From: Siphonodentalium dalli
Lineage: Eukaryota; Mollusca; Scaphopoda; Gadilida; Siphonodentaliidae
Length of the DNA stretch: 64,000 nucleotides
Direction: 5' to 3'
Assembly: GCA_032622095.1 (NCBI GenBank)
Contig: CP136063.1
Coordinates: forward strand, 207,749,934 to 207,813,933
The number at the start of each line of letters is the position of its first letter. Position 1 is the first letter of the stretch. The translations under genes and the position numbers were made by a program. Shown piece after piece: positions 14,901 to 29,292 of the stretch. Below the pieces are notes generated by a model. The model worked only from the letters and a program-made list of their open reading frames with translations, had not been told where the DNA came from and made no database searches.

Positions 14901-17900
14901 AAGACCGTGTTAATTTATATATAGGACGAGGAAAGACCATGTGAATTTATATATAGGACGAGGCAAGACCGTGTGAATTTATATATAGGACGAGGCAAGA
15001 CCGTGTGAATTTATATATAGGACGAGGAAAGACCATGTGAATTTATATATAGGACGAGGCAAGACCGTGTGAATTTATATATAGGACGAGGCAAGACCGT
15101 GTGAATTTATATATAGGACGAGAAAAGACCGTGTGAATTTATATATAGGACGAGGCAAGTCCATGTGGATTTATATATAGGACGAGGCAAGTCCATGTGA
15201 ATTTATATACAGGACGAGGCAAGACCATGTGAATTTATATATAGGACGAGGAAAGACCGTGTGAATTTATATATAGGACGAGGCAAGACCATGTGAATTT
15301 ATATATAGGACGAGGAAAGACCATGTTAATTTATATATAGGACGAGGCAAGACCATGTGAATTTATATATAGGACGAGAAAAGACCGTGTGAATTTATAT
15401 ATAGGACGAGAAAAGACCGTGTGAATTTATATATAGGACGAGAAAAGACCATGTGAATTTATATATAGGACGAGAAAAGACCATGTGAATTTATATATAG
15501 GACGAGAAAAGACCATGTGAATTTATATATAGGACGAGAAAAGACCGTGTGAATTTATATATAGGACGAGGCAAGACCATGTGAATTTATATACAGGACG
15601 AGGCAAGACCATGTGAATTTATATATAGGACGAGGCAAGACCATGTGAATTTATATATAGGACGAGGCAAGACCGTGTGAATTTATATATAGGACGAGGC
15701 AAGACCATGTGAATTTATATATAGGACGAGAAAAGACCGTGTGAATTTATATATAGGACGAGAAAAGACCGTGTGAATTTATATATAGGACGAGAAAAGA
15801 CCATGTGAATTTATATATAGGACGAGAAAAGACCATGTGAATTTATATATAGGACGAGGCAAGACCATGTGAATTTATATACAGGACGAGGCAAGACCAT
15901 GTGAATTTATATATAGGACGAGGCAAGACCGTGTGAATTTATATATAGGACGAGAAAAGACCGTGTGAATTTATATATAGGACGAGGCAAGACCGTGTGA
16001 ATTTATATATAGGACGAGGCAAGACCGTGTGAATTTATATACAGGACGAGAAAAGACCATGTGGATTTATATACAGGACGAGGCAAGACCGTGTGAATTT
16101 ATATATAGGACGAGGCAAGACCGTGTGAATTTATATATAGGACGAGGCAAGACCGTGTGAATTTATATATAGGACGAGAAAAGACCGTGTGAATTTATAT
16201 ATAGGACGAGGCAAGACCGTGTGTATTTATATATAGGACGAGGCAAGACCATGTGAATTTATATACTGGACGAGGCAAGACCATGTGAATTTATATATAG
16301 GACGAGAAAAGACCGTGTGAATTTATATACAGGACGAGGCAAGACCATGTGAATTTATATACAGGACGAGGCAAGACCATGTGAATTTATATATAGGACG
16401 AGGCAAGACCATGTGAATTTATATATAGGACGAGGCAAGACCATGTGAATTTATATATAGGACGAGGCAAGACCGTGTGAATTTATATATAGGACGAGGC
16501 AAGACCGTGTGAATTTATATACAGGACGAGAAAAGACCATGTGGATTTATATACAGGACGAGGCAAGACCGTGTGAATTTATATATAGGACGAGGCAAGA
16601 CCGTGTGAATTTATATATAGGACGAGAAAAGACCGTGTGAATTTATATACAGGACGAGGCAAGACCGTGTGAATTTATATATAGGACGAGGCAAGACCAT
16701 GTGAATTTATATACAGGACGAGAAAAGACCATGTGAATTTATATACTGGACGAGGCAAGACCGTGTGGATTTATATATAGGACGAGGCAAGACCATGTTA
16801 ATTTATATATAGGACGAGAAAAGACCGTGTGAATTTATATATAGGACGAGAAAAGACCATGTTAATTTATATATAGGACGAGGCAAGACCATGTTAATTT
16901 ATATATAGGACGAGGCAAGACCGTGTGAATTTATATATAGGACGAGGCAAGACCATGTTAATTTATATATAGGACGAGAAAAGACCGTGTGAATTTATAT
17001 ATAGGACGAGGCAAGACCATGTTAATTTATATATAGGACGAGGCAAGACCGTGTGAATTTATATATAGGACGAGAAAAGACCGTGTGAATTTATATATAG
17101 GACGAGGCAAGACCGTGTGAATTTATATACAGGACGAGGCAAGACCATGTGTATTTATATATAGGACGAGGCAAGACCATGTTAATTTATATATAGGACG
17201 AGGCAAGACCATGTTAATTTATATATAGGACGAGGCAAGACCGTGTGAATTTATATATAGGACGAGGCAAGACCATGTTAATTTATATATAGGACGAGGC
17301 AAGACATTGTTAATTTATATATAGGACGAGAAAAGACCGTGTGAATTTATATATAGGACGAGGCAAGACCATGTTAATTTATATATAGGACGAGAAAAGA
17401 CCATGTGAATTTATATATAGGACGAGGCAAGACCATGTTAATTTATATATAGGACGAGGCAAGACCATGTGAATTTATATATAGGACGAGGCAAGACCAT
17501 GTGAATTTATATATAGGACGAGGCAAGACCATGTGAATTTATATATAGGACGAGAAAAGACCGTGTGAATTTATATATAGGACGAGGCAAGACCATGTTA
17601 ATTTATATATAGGACGAGGCAAGACCGTGTGAATTTATATATAGGACGAGGCAAGACCGTGTGAATTTATATATAGGACGAGAAAAGACCGTGTGAATTT
17701 ATATATAGGACGAGGCAAGACCATGTTAATTTATATACAGGACGAGGCAAGACCGTGTGAATTTATATATAGGACGAGGCAAGACCGTGTGAATTTATAT
17801 ACAGGACGAGAAAAGACTATGTTAATTTATATACAGGACGAGGCAAGACCATGTGAATTTATATATAGGACGAGGCAAGACCATGTGAATTTATATACAG

Positions 17901-17932
17901 GACGAGGCAAGACCATGTTAATTTATATATAG
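12000..17932 (+). repeat. Mixed A/B domain with CAATG and CCTTG variants
   Basis: Types A and B are interleaved, mostly with GAA at unit positions 19-21 in 12-16.8 kb and more TTAA after 16.8 kb. CAATG variants, mostly on type B units, are scattered through about 13.7-14.9 kb. A three-unit stretch with a type B CATG/GGA unit between ACAG tails occurs near 16,050 and again 480 bp later near 16,530. A private GGTCGAG unit start lies near 14,605. ATACTG tails occur near 16,266 and 16,746, also 480 bp apart. No gene or unique sequence is present. Confidence 0.88.
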
Positions 17933-18252
17933 GACGAGGCAAGACCATGTTAATTTATATATAGGACGAGAAAAGACCATGTTAATTTATATATAGGACG
18001 AGAAAAGACCGTGTGAATTTATATATAGGACGAGGCAAGACCGTGTGAATTTATATATAGGACGAGGCAAGACCATGTTAATTTATATATAGGACGAGGC
18101 AAGACCTTGTGAATTTATATATAGGACGAGGCAAGACCGTGTGAATTTATATATAGGACGAGGCAAGACCGTGTGAATTTATATATAGGACGAGGCAAGA
18201 CCATGTGTTTTTATATATAGGACGAGGCAAGACCGTGTGAATTTATATATAG
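17933..18252 (+). repeat. Ten-unit block, copy 1 of a pair 1,216 bp apart
   Basis: The unit order is A-TTAA, B-TTAA, B-CGTG, A-CGTG, A-TTAA, A-CCTTG, two A-CGTG, one A with GTTT, then A-CGTG. The same order with the same rare CCTTG and GTTT units occurs at 19,149-19,468, exactly 38 units downstream. The two rare markers make coincidence unlikely. Confidence 0.87.
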
Positions 18253-18299
18253 GACGAGAAAAGACCGTGTGAATTTATATATAGGACGAGGCAAGACCG

Positions 18300-18780
18300 T
18301 GTGAATTTATATATAGGACGAGGCAAGACCGTGTTAATTTATATATAGGACGAGGCAAGACCGTGTGAATTTATATATAGGACGAGGCAAGACCGTGTGA
18401 ATTTATATATAGGACGAGGCAAGACCGTGTGAATTTATATATAGGACGAGGCAAGACCGTGTTAATTTATATATAGGACGAGGCAAGACCGTGTGAATTT
18501 ATATATAGGACGAGGCAAGACCGTGTGAATTTATATATAGGACGAGGCAAGACCGTGTTAATTTATATATAGGACGAGGCAAGACCGTGTGAATTTATAT
18601 ATAGGACGAGGCAAGACCGTGTGAATTTATATATAGGACGAGGCAAGACCGTGTTAATTTATATATAGGACGAGGCAAGACCGTGTGAATTTATATATAG
18701 GACGAGGCAAGACCGTGTGAATTTATATATAGGACGAGGCAAGACCGTGTGAATTTATATATAGGACGAGGCAAGACCGT
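18300..18780 (+). repeat. Three- to four-unit higher-order repeat of CGTG units
   Basis: Type A CGTG units carry TTAA once every three or four units (GTGTTAA at 18,331, 18,459, 18,555 and 18,651; spacings 128, 96 and 96 bp). The units between are A-CGTG with GAA. This is the smallest regular higher-order repeat in the window. The 96-bp form is also the length that returns to the same reading frame. Confidence 0.85.
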
Positions 18781-19148
18781 GTGAATTTATATATAGGACG
18801 AGGCAAGACCATGTTAATTTATATACAGGACGAGGCAAGACCGTGTGAATTTATATATAGGACGAGGCAAGACCGTGTGAATTTATATACAGGACGAGAA
18901 AAGACTATGTTAATTTATATACAGGACGAGGCAAGACCGTGTTAATTTATATACAGGACGAGGCAAGACCATGTTAATTTATATATAGGACGAGGCAAGA
19001 CCGTGTGAATTTATATATAGGACGAGGCAAGACCGTGTGAATTTATATATAGGACGAGAAAAGACCATGTTAATTTATATATAGGACGAGAAAAGACCGT
19101 GTGAATTTATATATAGGACGAGGCAAGACCGTGTGAATTTATATATAG

Positions 19149-19468
19149 GACGAGGCAAGACCATGTTAATTTATATATAGGACGAGAAAAGACCATGTTA
19201 ATTTATATATAGGACGAGAAAAGACCGTGTGAATTTATATATAGGACGAGGCAAGACCGTGTGAATTTATATATAGGACGAGGCAAGACCATGTTAATTT
19301 ATATATAGGACGAGGCAAGACCTTGTGAATTTATATATAGGACGAGGCAAGACCGTGTGAATTTATATATAGGACGAGGCAAGACCGTGTGAATTTATAT
19401 ATAGGACGAGGCAAGACCATGTGTTTTTATATATAGGACGAGGCAAGACCGTGTGAATTTATATATAG
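19149..19468 (+). repeat. Ten-unit block, copy 2 of the 1,216-bp pair
   Basis: This matches 17,933-18,252 unit for unit, including CCTTG at about 19,323 and the GTTT unit at about 19,418. The match ends where copy 1 continues with a type B unit and this copy with type A. The 18.3-18.65 kb trimer region lies between the copies. Confidence 0.87.
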
Positions 19469-22400
19469 GACGAGGCAAGACCGTGTGAATTTATATATAG
19501 GACGAGGCAAGACCGTGTGTTTTTATATATAGGACGAGGCAAGACCGTGTGAATTTATATACAGGACGAGAAAAGACCGTGTGAATTTATATATAGGACG
19601 AGAAAAGACCGTGTGAATTTATATATAGGACGAGAAAAGACCATGTGAATTTATATATAGGACGAGAAAAGACCATGTGAATTTATATATAGGACGAGAA
19701 AAGACCATGTTAATTTATATATAGGACGAGAAAAGACCATGTGAATTTATATATAGGACGAGGACAGACCGTGTGAATTTATATATAGGACGAGGCAAGA
19801 CCATGTTAATTTATATATAGGACGAGGCAAGACCATGTGAATTTATATATAGGACGAGGCAAGACCGTGTGAATTTATATATAGGACGAGAAAAGACCGT
19901 GTGAATTTATATATAGGACGAGACAAGACCATGTTAATTTATATATAGGACGAGAAAAGACCGTGTGAATTTATATATAGGACGAGACAAGACCATGTTA
20001 ATTTATATATAGGACGAGAAAAGACCATGTTAATTTATATATAGGACGAGAAAAGACCATGTTAATTTATATATAGGACGAGAAAAGACCAGGTGAATTT
20101 ATATATAGGACGAGAAAAGACCGTGTGAATTTATATATAGGACGAGAAAAGACCATGTTAATTTATATATAGGACGAGAAAAGACCATGTGAATTTATAT
20201 ATAGGACGAGGACAGACCGTGTGAATTTATATATAGGACGAGGCAAGACCATGTTAATTTATATATAGGACGAGAAAAGACCATGTTAATTTATATATAG
20301 GACGAGAAAAGACCATGTTAATTTATATATAGGACGAGAAAAGACCAGGTGAATTTATATATAGGACGAGAAAAGACCATGTTAATTTATATATAGGACG
20401 AGGACAGACCGTGTGAATTTATATATAGGACGAGGCAAGACCATGTGAATTTATATATAGGACGAGAAAAGACAATGTTAATTTATATATAGGACGAGGC
20501 AAGACCATGTGAATTTATATATAGGACGAGGCAAGACCATGTGAATTTATATATAGGACGAGGCAAGACCATGTGAATTTATATATAGGACGAGGCAAGA
20601 CCATGTTAATTTATATATAGGACGAGGCAAGACCATGTGAATTTATATATAGGACGAGGCAAGACCGTGTGAATTTATATATAGGACGAGAAAAGACCGT
20701 GTGAATTTATATACAGGACGAGGCAAGACCGTGTGAATTTATATATAGGACGAGGCAAGACCATGTGAATTTATATATAGGACGAGGCAAGACCATGTGA
20801 ATTTATATATAGGACGAGGCAAGACCGTGTGAATTTATATATAGGACGAGAAAAGACCGTGTGAATTTATATATAGGACGAGAAAAGACCGTGTGAATTT
20901 ATATATAGGACGAGGCAAGACCATGTTAATTTATATATAGGACGAGAAAAGACCAGGTGAATTTATATATAGGACGAGGCAAGACCGTGTGAATTTATAT
21001 ATAGGACGAGAAAAGACCATGTTAATTTATATATAGGACGAGACAAGACCATGTTAATTTATATATAGGACGAGGCAAGACCATGTTAATTTATATACAG
21101 GACGAGGCAAGACCGTGTGAATTTATATATAGGACGAGAAAAGACCGTGTGAATTTATATATAGGACGAGAAAAGACCATGTTAATTTTTATATAGGACG
21201 AGAAAAGACCATGTTAATTTATATATAGGACGAGGCAAGACCATGTTAATTTATATATAGGACGAGAAAAGACCAGGTGAATTTATATATAGGACGAGGC
21301 AAGACCATGTTAATTTATATACAGGACGAGAAAAGACCATGTGAATTTATATATAGGACGAGGCAAGACCGTGTGAATTTATATATAGGACGAGAAAAGA
21401 CCATGTGAATTTATATATAGGACGAGGCAAGACCATGTTAATTTATATATAGGACGAGGCAAGACCATGTTAATTTATATATAGGACGAGGCAAGACCAT
21501 GTTAATTTATATATAGGACGAGGCAAGACCATGTGAATTTATATATAGGACGAGGCAAGACCATGTGAATTTATATATAGGACGAGGCAAGACCATGTGA
21601 ATTTATATATAGGACGAGGCAAGACCATGTTAATTTATATATAGGACGAGGCAAGACCATGTTAATTTATATATAGGACGAGGCAAGACCATGTGAATTT
21701 ATATATAGGACGAGGCAAGACCATGTGAATTTATATATAGGACGAGGCAAGACCATGTGAATTTATATATAGGACGAGGCAAGACCATGTTAATTTATAT
21801 ATAGGACGAGAAAAGACCATGTGAATTTATATACAGGACGAGGCAAGACCATGTGAATTTATATACAGGACGAGGCAAGACCGTGTTAATTTATATATAG
21901 GACGAGGCAAGACCATGTGAATTTATATATAGGACGAGGCAAGACCGTGTGAATTTATATATAGGACGAGGCAAGACCATGTGAATTTATATATAGGACG
22001 AGGCAAGACCGTGTGAATTTATATATAGGACGAGGCAAGACCATGTTAATTTATATATAGGACGAGAAAAGACCGTGTGAATTTATATATAGGACGAGGC
22101 AAGACCATGTTAATTTATATATAGGACGAGGCAAGACCATGTTAATTTATATATAGGACGAGAAAAGACCGTGTGAATTTATATATAGGACGAGGCAAGA
22201 CCGTGTGAATTTATATATAGGACGAGGCAAGACCGTGTGAATTTATATATAGGACGAGGCAAGACCATGTGAATTTATATATAGGACGAGGCAAGACCAT
22301 GTGAATTTATATATAGGACGAGAAAAGACCATGTTAATTTATATATAGGACGAGAAAAGACCATGTGAATTTATATATAGGACGAGAAAAGACCATGTGA

Positions 22401-23116
22401 ATTTATATATAGGACGAGAAAAGACCATGTGAATTTATATATAGGACGAGGCAAGACCATGTGAATTTATATATAGGACGAGGCAAGACCATGTTAATTT
22501 ATATATAGGACGAGAAAAGACCATGTGAATTTATATACAGGACGAGGCAAGACCATGTTAATTTATATATAGGACGAGGCAAGACCATGTTAATTTATAT
22601 ATAGGACGAGAAAAGACCGTGTGAATTTATATATAGGACGAGGCAAGACCATGTGAATTTATATATAGGACGAGAAAAGACCATGTTAATTTATATATAG
22701 GACGAGAAAAGACCATGTGAATTTATATACAGGACGAGGCAAGACCATGTGAATTTATATATAGGACGAGGCAAGACCATGTGAATTTATATATAGGACG
22801 AGAAAAGACCATGTTAATTTATATATAGGACGAGAAAAGACCATGTGAATTTATATATAGGACGAGAAAAGACCATGTTAATTTATATATAGGACGAGAA
22901 AAGACCATGTTAATTTATATATAGGACGAGAAAAGACCATGTGAATTTATATATAGGACGAGAAAAGACCATGTGAATTTATATATAGGACGAGAAAAGA
23001 CCATGTTAATTTATATATAGGACGAGGCAAGACCATGTGAATTTATATATAGGACGAGAAAAGACCATGTGAATTTATATATAGGACGAGAAAAGACCAT
23101 GTTAATTTATATATAG

Positions 23117-23500
23117 GACGAGAAAAGACCATGTGAATTTATATATAGGACGAGGCAAGACCATGTTAATTTATATACAGGACGAGGCAAGACCATGTGA
23201 ATTTATATATAGGACGAGGCAAGACCATGTGAATTTATATATAGGACGAGGCAAGACCATGTTAATTTATATACAGGACGAGGCAAGACCGTGTGAATTT
23301 ATATATAGGACGAGGCAAGACCATGTTAATTTATATATAGGACGAGGCAAGACCATGTTAATTTATATACAGGACGAGGCAAGACTATGTGAATTTATAT
23401 ACAGGACGAGGCAAGACCGTGTGAATTTATATATAGGACGAGGCAAGACTATGTTAATTTATATATAGGACGAGGCAAGACTATGTGAATTTATATATAG
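23117..23500 (+). repeat. Twelve-unit block, copy 1 of an 864-bp pair
   Basis: Twelve units (384 bp) with an ordered mix of ACAG tails, TTAA and CTATG recur at 23,981-24,364, exactly 27 units downstream. Shorter parts of the same pattern (TTAA/ACAG followed by CTATG/ACAG and CGTG) also occur near 23,550-23,660 and 23,670-23,780, so the module was copied several times within 1.3 kb. Confidence 0.9.
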
Positions 23501-23980
23501 GACGAGAAAAGACCATGTGAATTTATATATAGGACGAGGCAAGACCATGTTAATTTATATATAGGACGAGGCAAGACCATGTTAATTTATATACAGGACG
23601 AGGCAAGACTATGTGAATTTATATACAGGACGAGGCAAGACCGTGTGAATTTATATATAGGACGAGGCAAGACCATGTTAATTTATATATAGGACGAGGC
23701 AAGACCATGTTAATTTATATACAGGACGAGGCAAGACTATGTGAATTTATATACAGGACGAGGCAAGACCGTGTGAATTTATATATAGGACGAGGCAAGA
23801 CTATGTTAATTTATATATAGGACGAGGCAAGACTATGTGAATTTATATATAGGACGAGAAAAGACCATGTGAATTTATATATAGGACGAGACAAGACTAT
23901 GTTAATTTATATATAGGACGAGGCAAGACCATGTGAATTTATATATAGGACGAGAAAAGACCATGTGAATTTATATATAG

Positions 23981-24364
23981 GACGAGAAAAGACCATGTGA
24001 ATTTATATATAGGACGAGGCAAGACCATGTTAATTTATATACAGGACGAGGCAAGACCATGTGAATTTATATATAGGACGAGGCAAGACCATGTGAATTT
24101 ATATATAGGACGAGGCAAGACCATGTTAATTTATATACAGGACGAGGCAAGACCGTGTGAATTTATATATAGGACGAGGCAAGACCATGTTAATTTATAT
24201 ATAGGACGAGGCAAGACCATGTTAATTTATATACAGGACGAGGCAAGACTATGTGAATTTATATACAGGACGAGGCAAGACCGTGTGAATTTATATATAG
24301 GACGAGGCAAGACTATGTTAATTTATATATAGGACGAGGCAAGACTATGTGAATTTATATATAG
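23981..24364 (+). repeat. Twelve-unit block, copy 2 of the 864-bp pair
   Basis: No base differences from 23,117-23,500 were seen. Upstream the copies part at GAA against TAA; downstream they part at a type E unit here against a type B unit in copy 1. Confidence 0.9.
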
Positions 24365-26860
24365 GACGAGACAAGACTATGTGAATTTATATATAGGACG
24401 AGGCAAGACTATGTGAATTTATATATAGGACGAGGCAAGACCATGTTAATTTATATATAGGACGAGAAAAGACCGTGTGAATTTATATATAGGACGAGAC
24501 AAGACCATGTTAATTTATATATAGGACGAGAAAAGACCATGTTAATTTATATATAGGACGAGACAAGACCATGTTAATTTATATATAGGACGAGAAAAGA
24601 CCATGTTAATTTATATATAGGACGAGAAAAGACCATGTTAATTTATATATAGGACGAGAAAAGACCATGTGAATTTATATATAGGACGAGAAAAGACCAT
24701 GTGAATTTATATATAGGACGAGACAAGACCATGTTAATTTATATATAGGACGAGAAAAGACCATGTTAATTTATATATAGGACGAGAAAAGACCGTGTGA
24801 ATTTATATATAGGACGAGACAAGACCATGTTAATTTATATATAGGACGAGAAAAGACCATGTTAATTTATATATAGGACGAGACAAGACCATGTTAATTT
24901 ATATATAGGACGAGAAAAGACCATGTGAATTTATATATAGGACGAGGCAAGACCATGTGAATTTATATATAGGACGAGAAAAGACCATGTTAATTTATAT
25001 ATAGGACGAGGCAAGACCATGTGAATTTATATATAGGACGAGGCAAGACCATGTGAATTTATATATAGGACGAGAAAAGACCATGTTAATTTATATACAG
25101 GACGAGGCAAGACCATGTGAATTTATATATAGGACGAGGCAAGACCATGTTAATTTATATATAGGACGAGACAAGACCATGTTAATTTATATATAGGACG
25201 AGAAAAGACCATGTGAATTTATATATAGGACGAGGCAAGACCATGTGAATTTATATATAGGACGAGGCAAGACCATGTGAATTTATATATAGGACGAGGC
25301 AAGACCATGTGAATTTATATATAGGACGAGAAAAGACCATGTTAATTTATATATAGGACGAGACAAGACCATGTGAATTTATATATAGGACGAGACAAGA
25401 CCATGTTAATTTATATATAGGACGAGAAAAGACCGTGTGAATTTATATATAGGACGAGACAAGACCATGTTAATTTATATATAGGACGAGAAAAGACCAT
25501 GTTAATTTATATATAGGACGAGACAAGACCATGTGAATTTATATATAGGACGAGAAAAGACCGTGTGAATTTATATATAGGACGAGACAAGACCATGTTA
25601 ATTTATATATAGGACGAGAAAAGACCATGTTAATTTATATATAGGACGAGACAAGACCATGTTAATTTATATATAGGACGAGAAAAGACCATGTTAATTT
25701 ATATATAGGACGAGGCAAGACCATGTGAATTTATATATAGGACGAGGCAAGACCATGTGAATTTATATATAGGACGAGGCAAGACCATGTGAATTTATAT
25801 ATAGGACGAGGCAAGACCATGTGAATTTATATATAGGACGAGAAAAGACCATGTTAATTTATATATAGGACGAGAAAAGACCATGTGAATTTATATATAG
25901 GACGAGACAAGACCATGTTAATTTATATATAGGACGAGAAAAGACCATGTGAATTTATATATAGGACGAGGCAAGACCATGTGAATTTATATATAGGACG
26001 AGGCAAGACCATGTGAATTTATATATAGGACGAGAAAAGACCATGTTAATTTATATATAGGACGAGAAAAGACCATGTGAATTTATATATAGGACGAGGC
26101 AAGACCATGTGAATTTATATATAGGACGAGGCAAGACCATGTGAATTTATATATAGGACGAGAAAAGACCATGTTAATTTATATATAGGACGAGAAAAGA
26201 CCATGTGAATTTATATATAGGACGAGACAAGACCATGTTAATTTATATATAGGACGAGGCAAGACCATGTTAATTTATATATAGGACGAGAAAAGACCAT
26301 GTGAATTTATATATAGGACGAGGCAAGACCGTGTGAATTTATATATAGGACGAGAAAAGACCATGTGAATTTATATATAGGACGAGGCAAGACCGTGTGA
26401 ATTTATATATAGGACGAGAAAAGACCATGTGAATTTATATATAGGACGAGGCAAGACCGTGTGAATTTATATACAGGACGAGAAAAGACCGTGTGAATTT
26501 ATATATAGGATGAGAAAAGACTGTGTGAATTTATATATAGGACGAGGCAAGACCATGTGAATTTATATATAGGACGAGAAAAGACCGTGTGAATTTATAT
26601 ATAGGACGAGAAAAGACTGTGTGAATTTATATATAGGACGAGAAAAGACTGTGTGAATTTATATATAGGACGAGGCAAGACCATGTGAATTTATATATAG
26701 GACGAGAAAAGACCATGTTAATTTATATATAGGACGAGAAAAGACCATGTGAATTTATATATAGGACGAGAAAAGACCGTGTGAATTTATATATAGGACG
26801 AGGCAAGACCGTGTGAATTTATATATAGGACGAGAAAAGACCATGTGAATTTATATATAG

Positions 26861-27820
26861 GACGAGGAAAGACCATGTGAATTTATATATAGGACGAGGC
26901 AAGACCATGTGAATTTATATATAGGACGAGGCAAGACCATGTGAATTTATATATAGGACGAGAAAAGACCATGTGAATTTATATATAGGACGAGGCAAGA
27001 CCATGTGAATTTATATATAGGACGAGGCAAGACCATGTGAATTTATATATAGGACGAGAAAAGACCATGTGAATTTATATATAGGACGAGGAAAGACCAT
27101 GTGAATTTATATATAGGACGAGGCAAGACCATGTGAATTTATATATAGGACGAGGCAAGACCATGTGAATTTATATATAGGACGAGGCAAGACCATGTGA
27201 ATTTATATATAGGACGAGAAAAGACCGTGTGAATTTATATATAGGACGAGGCAAGACCATGTGAATTTATATATAGGACGAGAAAAGACCGTGTGAATTT
27301 ATATATAGGACGAGGCAAGACCATGTGAATTTATATATAGGACGAGGAAAGACCATGTGAATTTATATATAGGACGAGGCAAGACCATGTGAATTTATAT
27401 ATAGGACGAGAAAAGACCGTGTGAATTTATATATAGGACGAGGAAAGACCATGTGATTTTATATATAGGACGAGGCAAGACCATGTGAATTTATATACAG
27501 GACGAGGCAAGACCATGTGAATTTATATATAGGACGAGGCAAGACCATGTTAATTTATATATAGGACGAGGCAAGACCTTGTGAATTTATATATAGGACG
27601 AGGAAAGACCATGTGAATTTATATACAGGACGAGGCAAGACCATGTGAATTTATATATAGGACGAGGCAAGACCGTGTGAATTTATATATAGGACGAGGC
27701 AAGACCGTGTGAATTTATATATAGGACGAGGCAAGACCGTGTGAATTTATATATAGGACGAGGCAAGACCATGTGAATTTATATATAGGACGAGAAAAGA
27801 CCATGTGAAATTATATATAG
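26861..27820 (+). repeat. Thirty-unit block, copy 1 of a dispersed pair
   Basis: The type order begins C, A, A, B, A, A, B, C, A, A, A and includes one TTAA unit directly followed by a CCTTG unit and a type C ACAG unit, then three A-CGTG units. All 30 units appear in the same order at 34,319-35,278. Only two differences were seen: unit position 21 at 27,457 (T here, A in copy 2) and unit position 22 at 27,810 (A here, T in copy 2). The copies are not adjacent. Confidence 0.9.
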
Positions 27821-27916
27821 GACGAGGAAAGACCATGTGAATTTATATATAGGACGAGGCAAGACCGTGTGAATTTATATATAGGACGAGGCAAGACCAT
27901 GTGAATTTATATACAG

Positions 27917-28460
27917 GACGAGGCAAGACTATGTGATTTTATATATAGGACGAGGCAAGACCATGTGATTTTATATACAGGACGAGGCAAGACCATGTGA
28001 TTTTATATATAGGACGAGGCAAGACCATGTGAATTTATATACAGGACGAGGCAAGACTATGTGATTTTATATATAGGACGAGGCAAGACCATGTGAATTT
28101 ATATATAGGACGAGGCAAGACCATGTGAATTTATATACAGGACGAGGCAAGACCATGTGATTTTATATATAGGACGAGGCAAGACCATGTGAATTTATAT
28201 ACAGGACGAGGCAAGACCATGTGATTTTATATATAGGACGAGGCAAGACCATGTGAATTTATATACAGGACGAGGCAAGACTATGTGATTTTATATATAG
28301 GACGAGGCAAGACCATGTGATTTTATATACAGGACGAGGCAAGACCATGTGATTTTATATATAGGACGAGGCAAGACCATGTGAATTTATATACAGGACG
28401 AGGCAAGACTATGTGATTTTATATATAGGACGAGGCAAGACCATGTGAATTTATATATAG
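27917..28460 (+). repeat. Block of GATTTT units with CTATG markers
   Basis: Many units have GAT instead of GAA at positions 19-21, giving GTGATTTTA. CTATG/GAT units lie near 27,929, 28,057, 28,281 and 28,409, spacings of 4, 7 and 4 units. Six units at 27,917-28,108 match 28,269-28,460 (352 bp apart). GAT units alternate with ACAG-tailed units. Elsewhere in the window this variant is rare (for example 27,457, 57,135 and 57,295). Confidence 0.85.
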
Positions 28461-29292
28461 GACGAGGCAAGACCATGTGAATTTATATATAGGACGAGGC
28501 AAGACCATGTGAATTTATATACAGGACGAGGCAAGACCGTGTGAATTTATATATAGGACGAGAAAAGACCATGTGAATTTATATACAGGACGAGGCAAGA
28601 CCATGTGAATTTATATATAGGACGAGGCAAGACCGTGTGAATTTATATACAGGACGAGGCAAGACCATGTGAATTTATATATAGGACGAGGCAAGACCAT
28701 GTGGTTTTATATATAGGACGAGGCAAGACCATGTGAATTTATATATAGGACGAGGCAAGACCATGTGAATTTATATATAGGACGAGGCAAGACCATGTGA
28801 ATTTATATATAGGACGAGGCAAGACCGTGTGAATTTATATATAGGACGAGGCAAGACCATGTGGTTTTATATATAGGACGAGGCAAGACCATGTGAATTT
28901 ATATATAGGACGAGGACAGACCATGTGAATTTATATATAGGACGAGGCAAGACCATGTGGATTTATATATAGGACGAGGCAAGACCATGTGAATTTATAT
29001 ATAGGACGAGGCAAGACCATGTTAATTTATATATAGGACGAGGCAAGACCATGTGGATTTATATATAGGACGAGGCAAGACCATGTGAATTTATATATAG
29101 GACGAGGCAAGACCATGTGAATTTATATACAGGACGAGGCAAGACCGTGTGAATTTATATATAGGACGAGGCAAGACCATGTGAATTTATATACAGGACG
29201 AGGAAAGACCATGTGGATTTATATATAGGACGAGGCAAGACCATGTGAATTTATATATAGGACGAGGCAAGACCATGTTAATTTATATATAG

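Larger units (their letters stand above)
19500..26300 (+). repeat. Domain rich in B and E units with TTAA
   Basis: Type B (GAAAAG) is frequent, and type E (GACAAG) is concentrated here, mainly at 19.9-21.1 kb and 23.9-26.3 kb. TTAA is common. Type D (GGACAG) units occur near 19,760, 20,210 and 20,400, and CCAGG units near 20,090, 20,345, 20,955 and 21,270. Between 24.4 and 25.7 kb B and E units alternate in short blocks of two to four. No gene is present. Confidence 0.88.

Noticed and set aside
17693-17932. Open frame of 79 codons
   Set aside because: This is the same 32-residue cyclic peptide from three-unit periodicity. It ends at an ordinary TAG of an ATAG tail; nothing distinguishes it from the surrounding satellite.
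23133-24332. Two identical open frames of 111 codons (23,133-23,468 and 23,997-24,332)
   Set aside because: Their identity is explained by the 864-bp duplicated block. There is no promoter, splice or codon-use signal different from neighbouring units.
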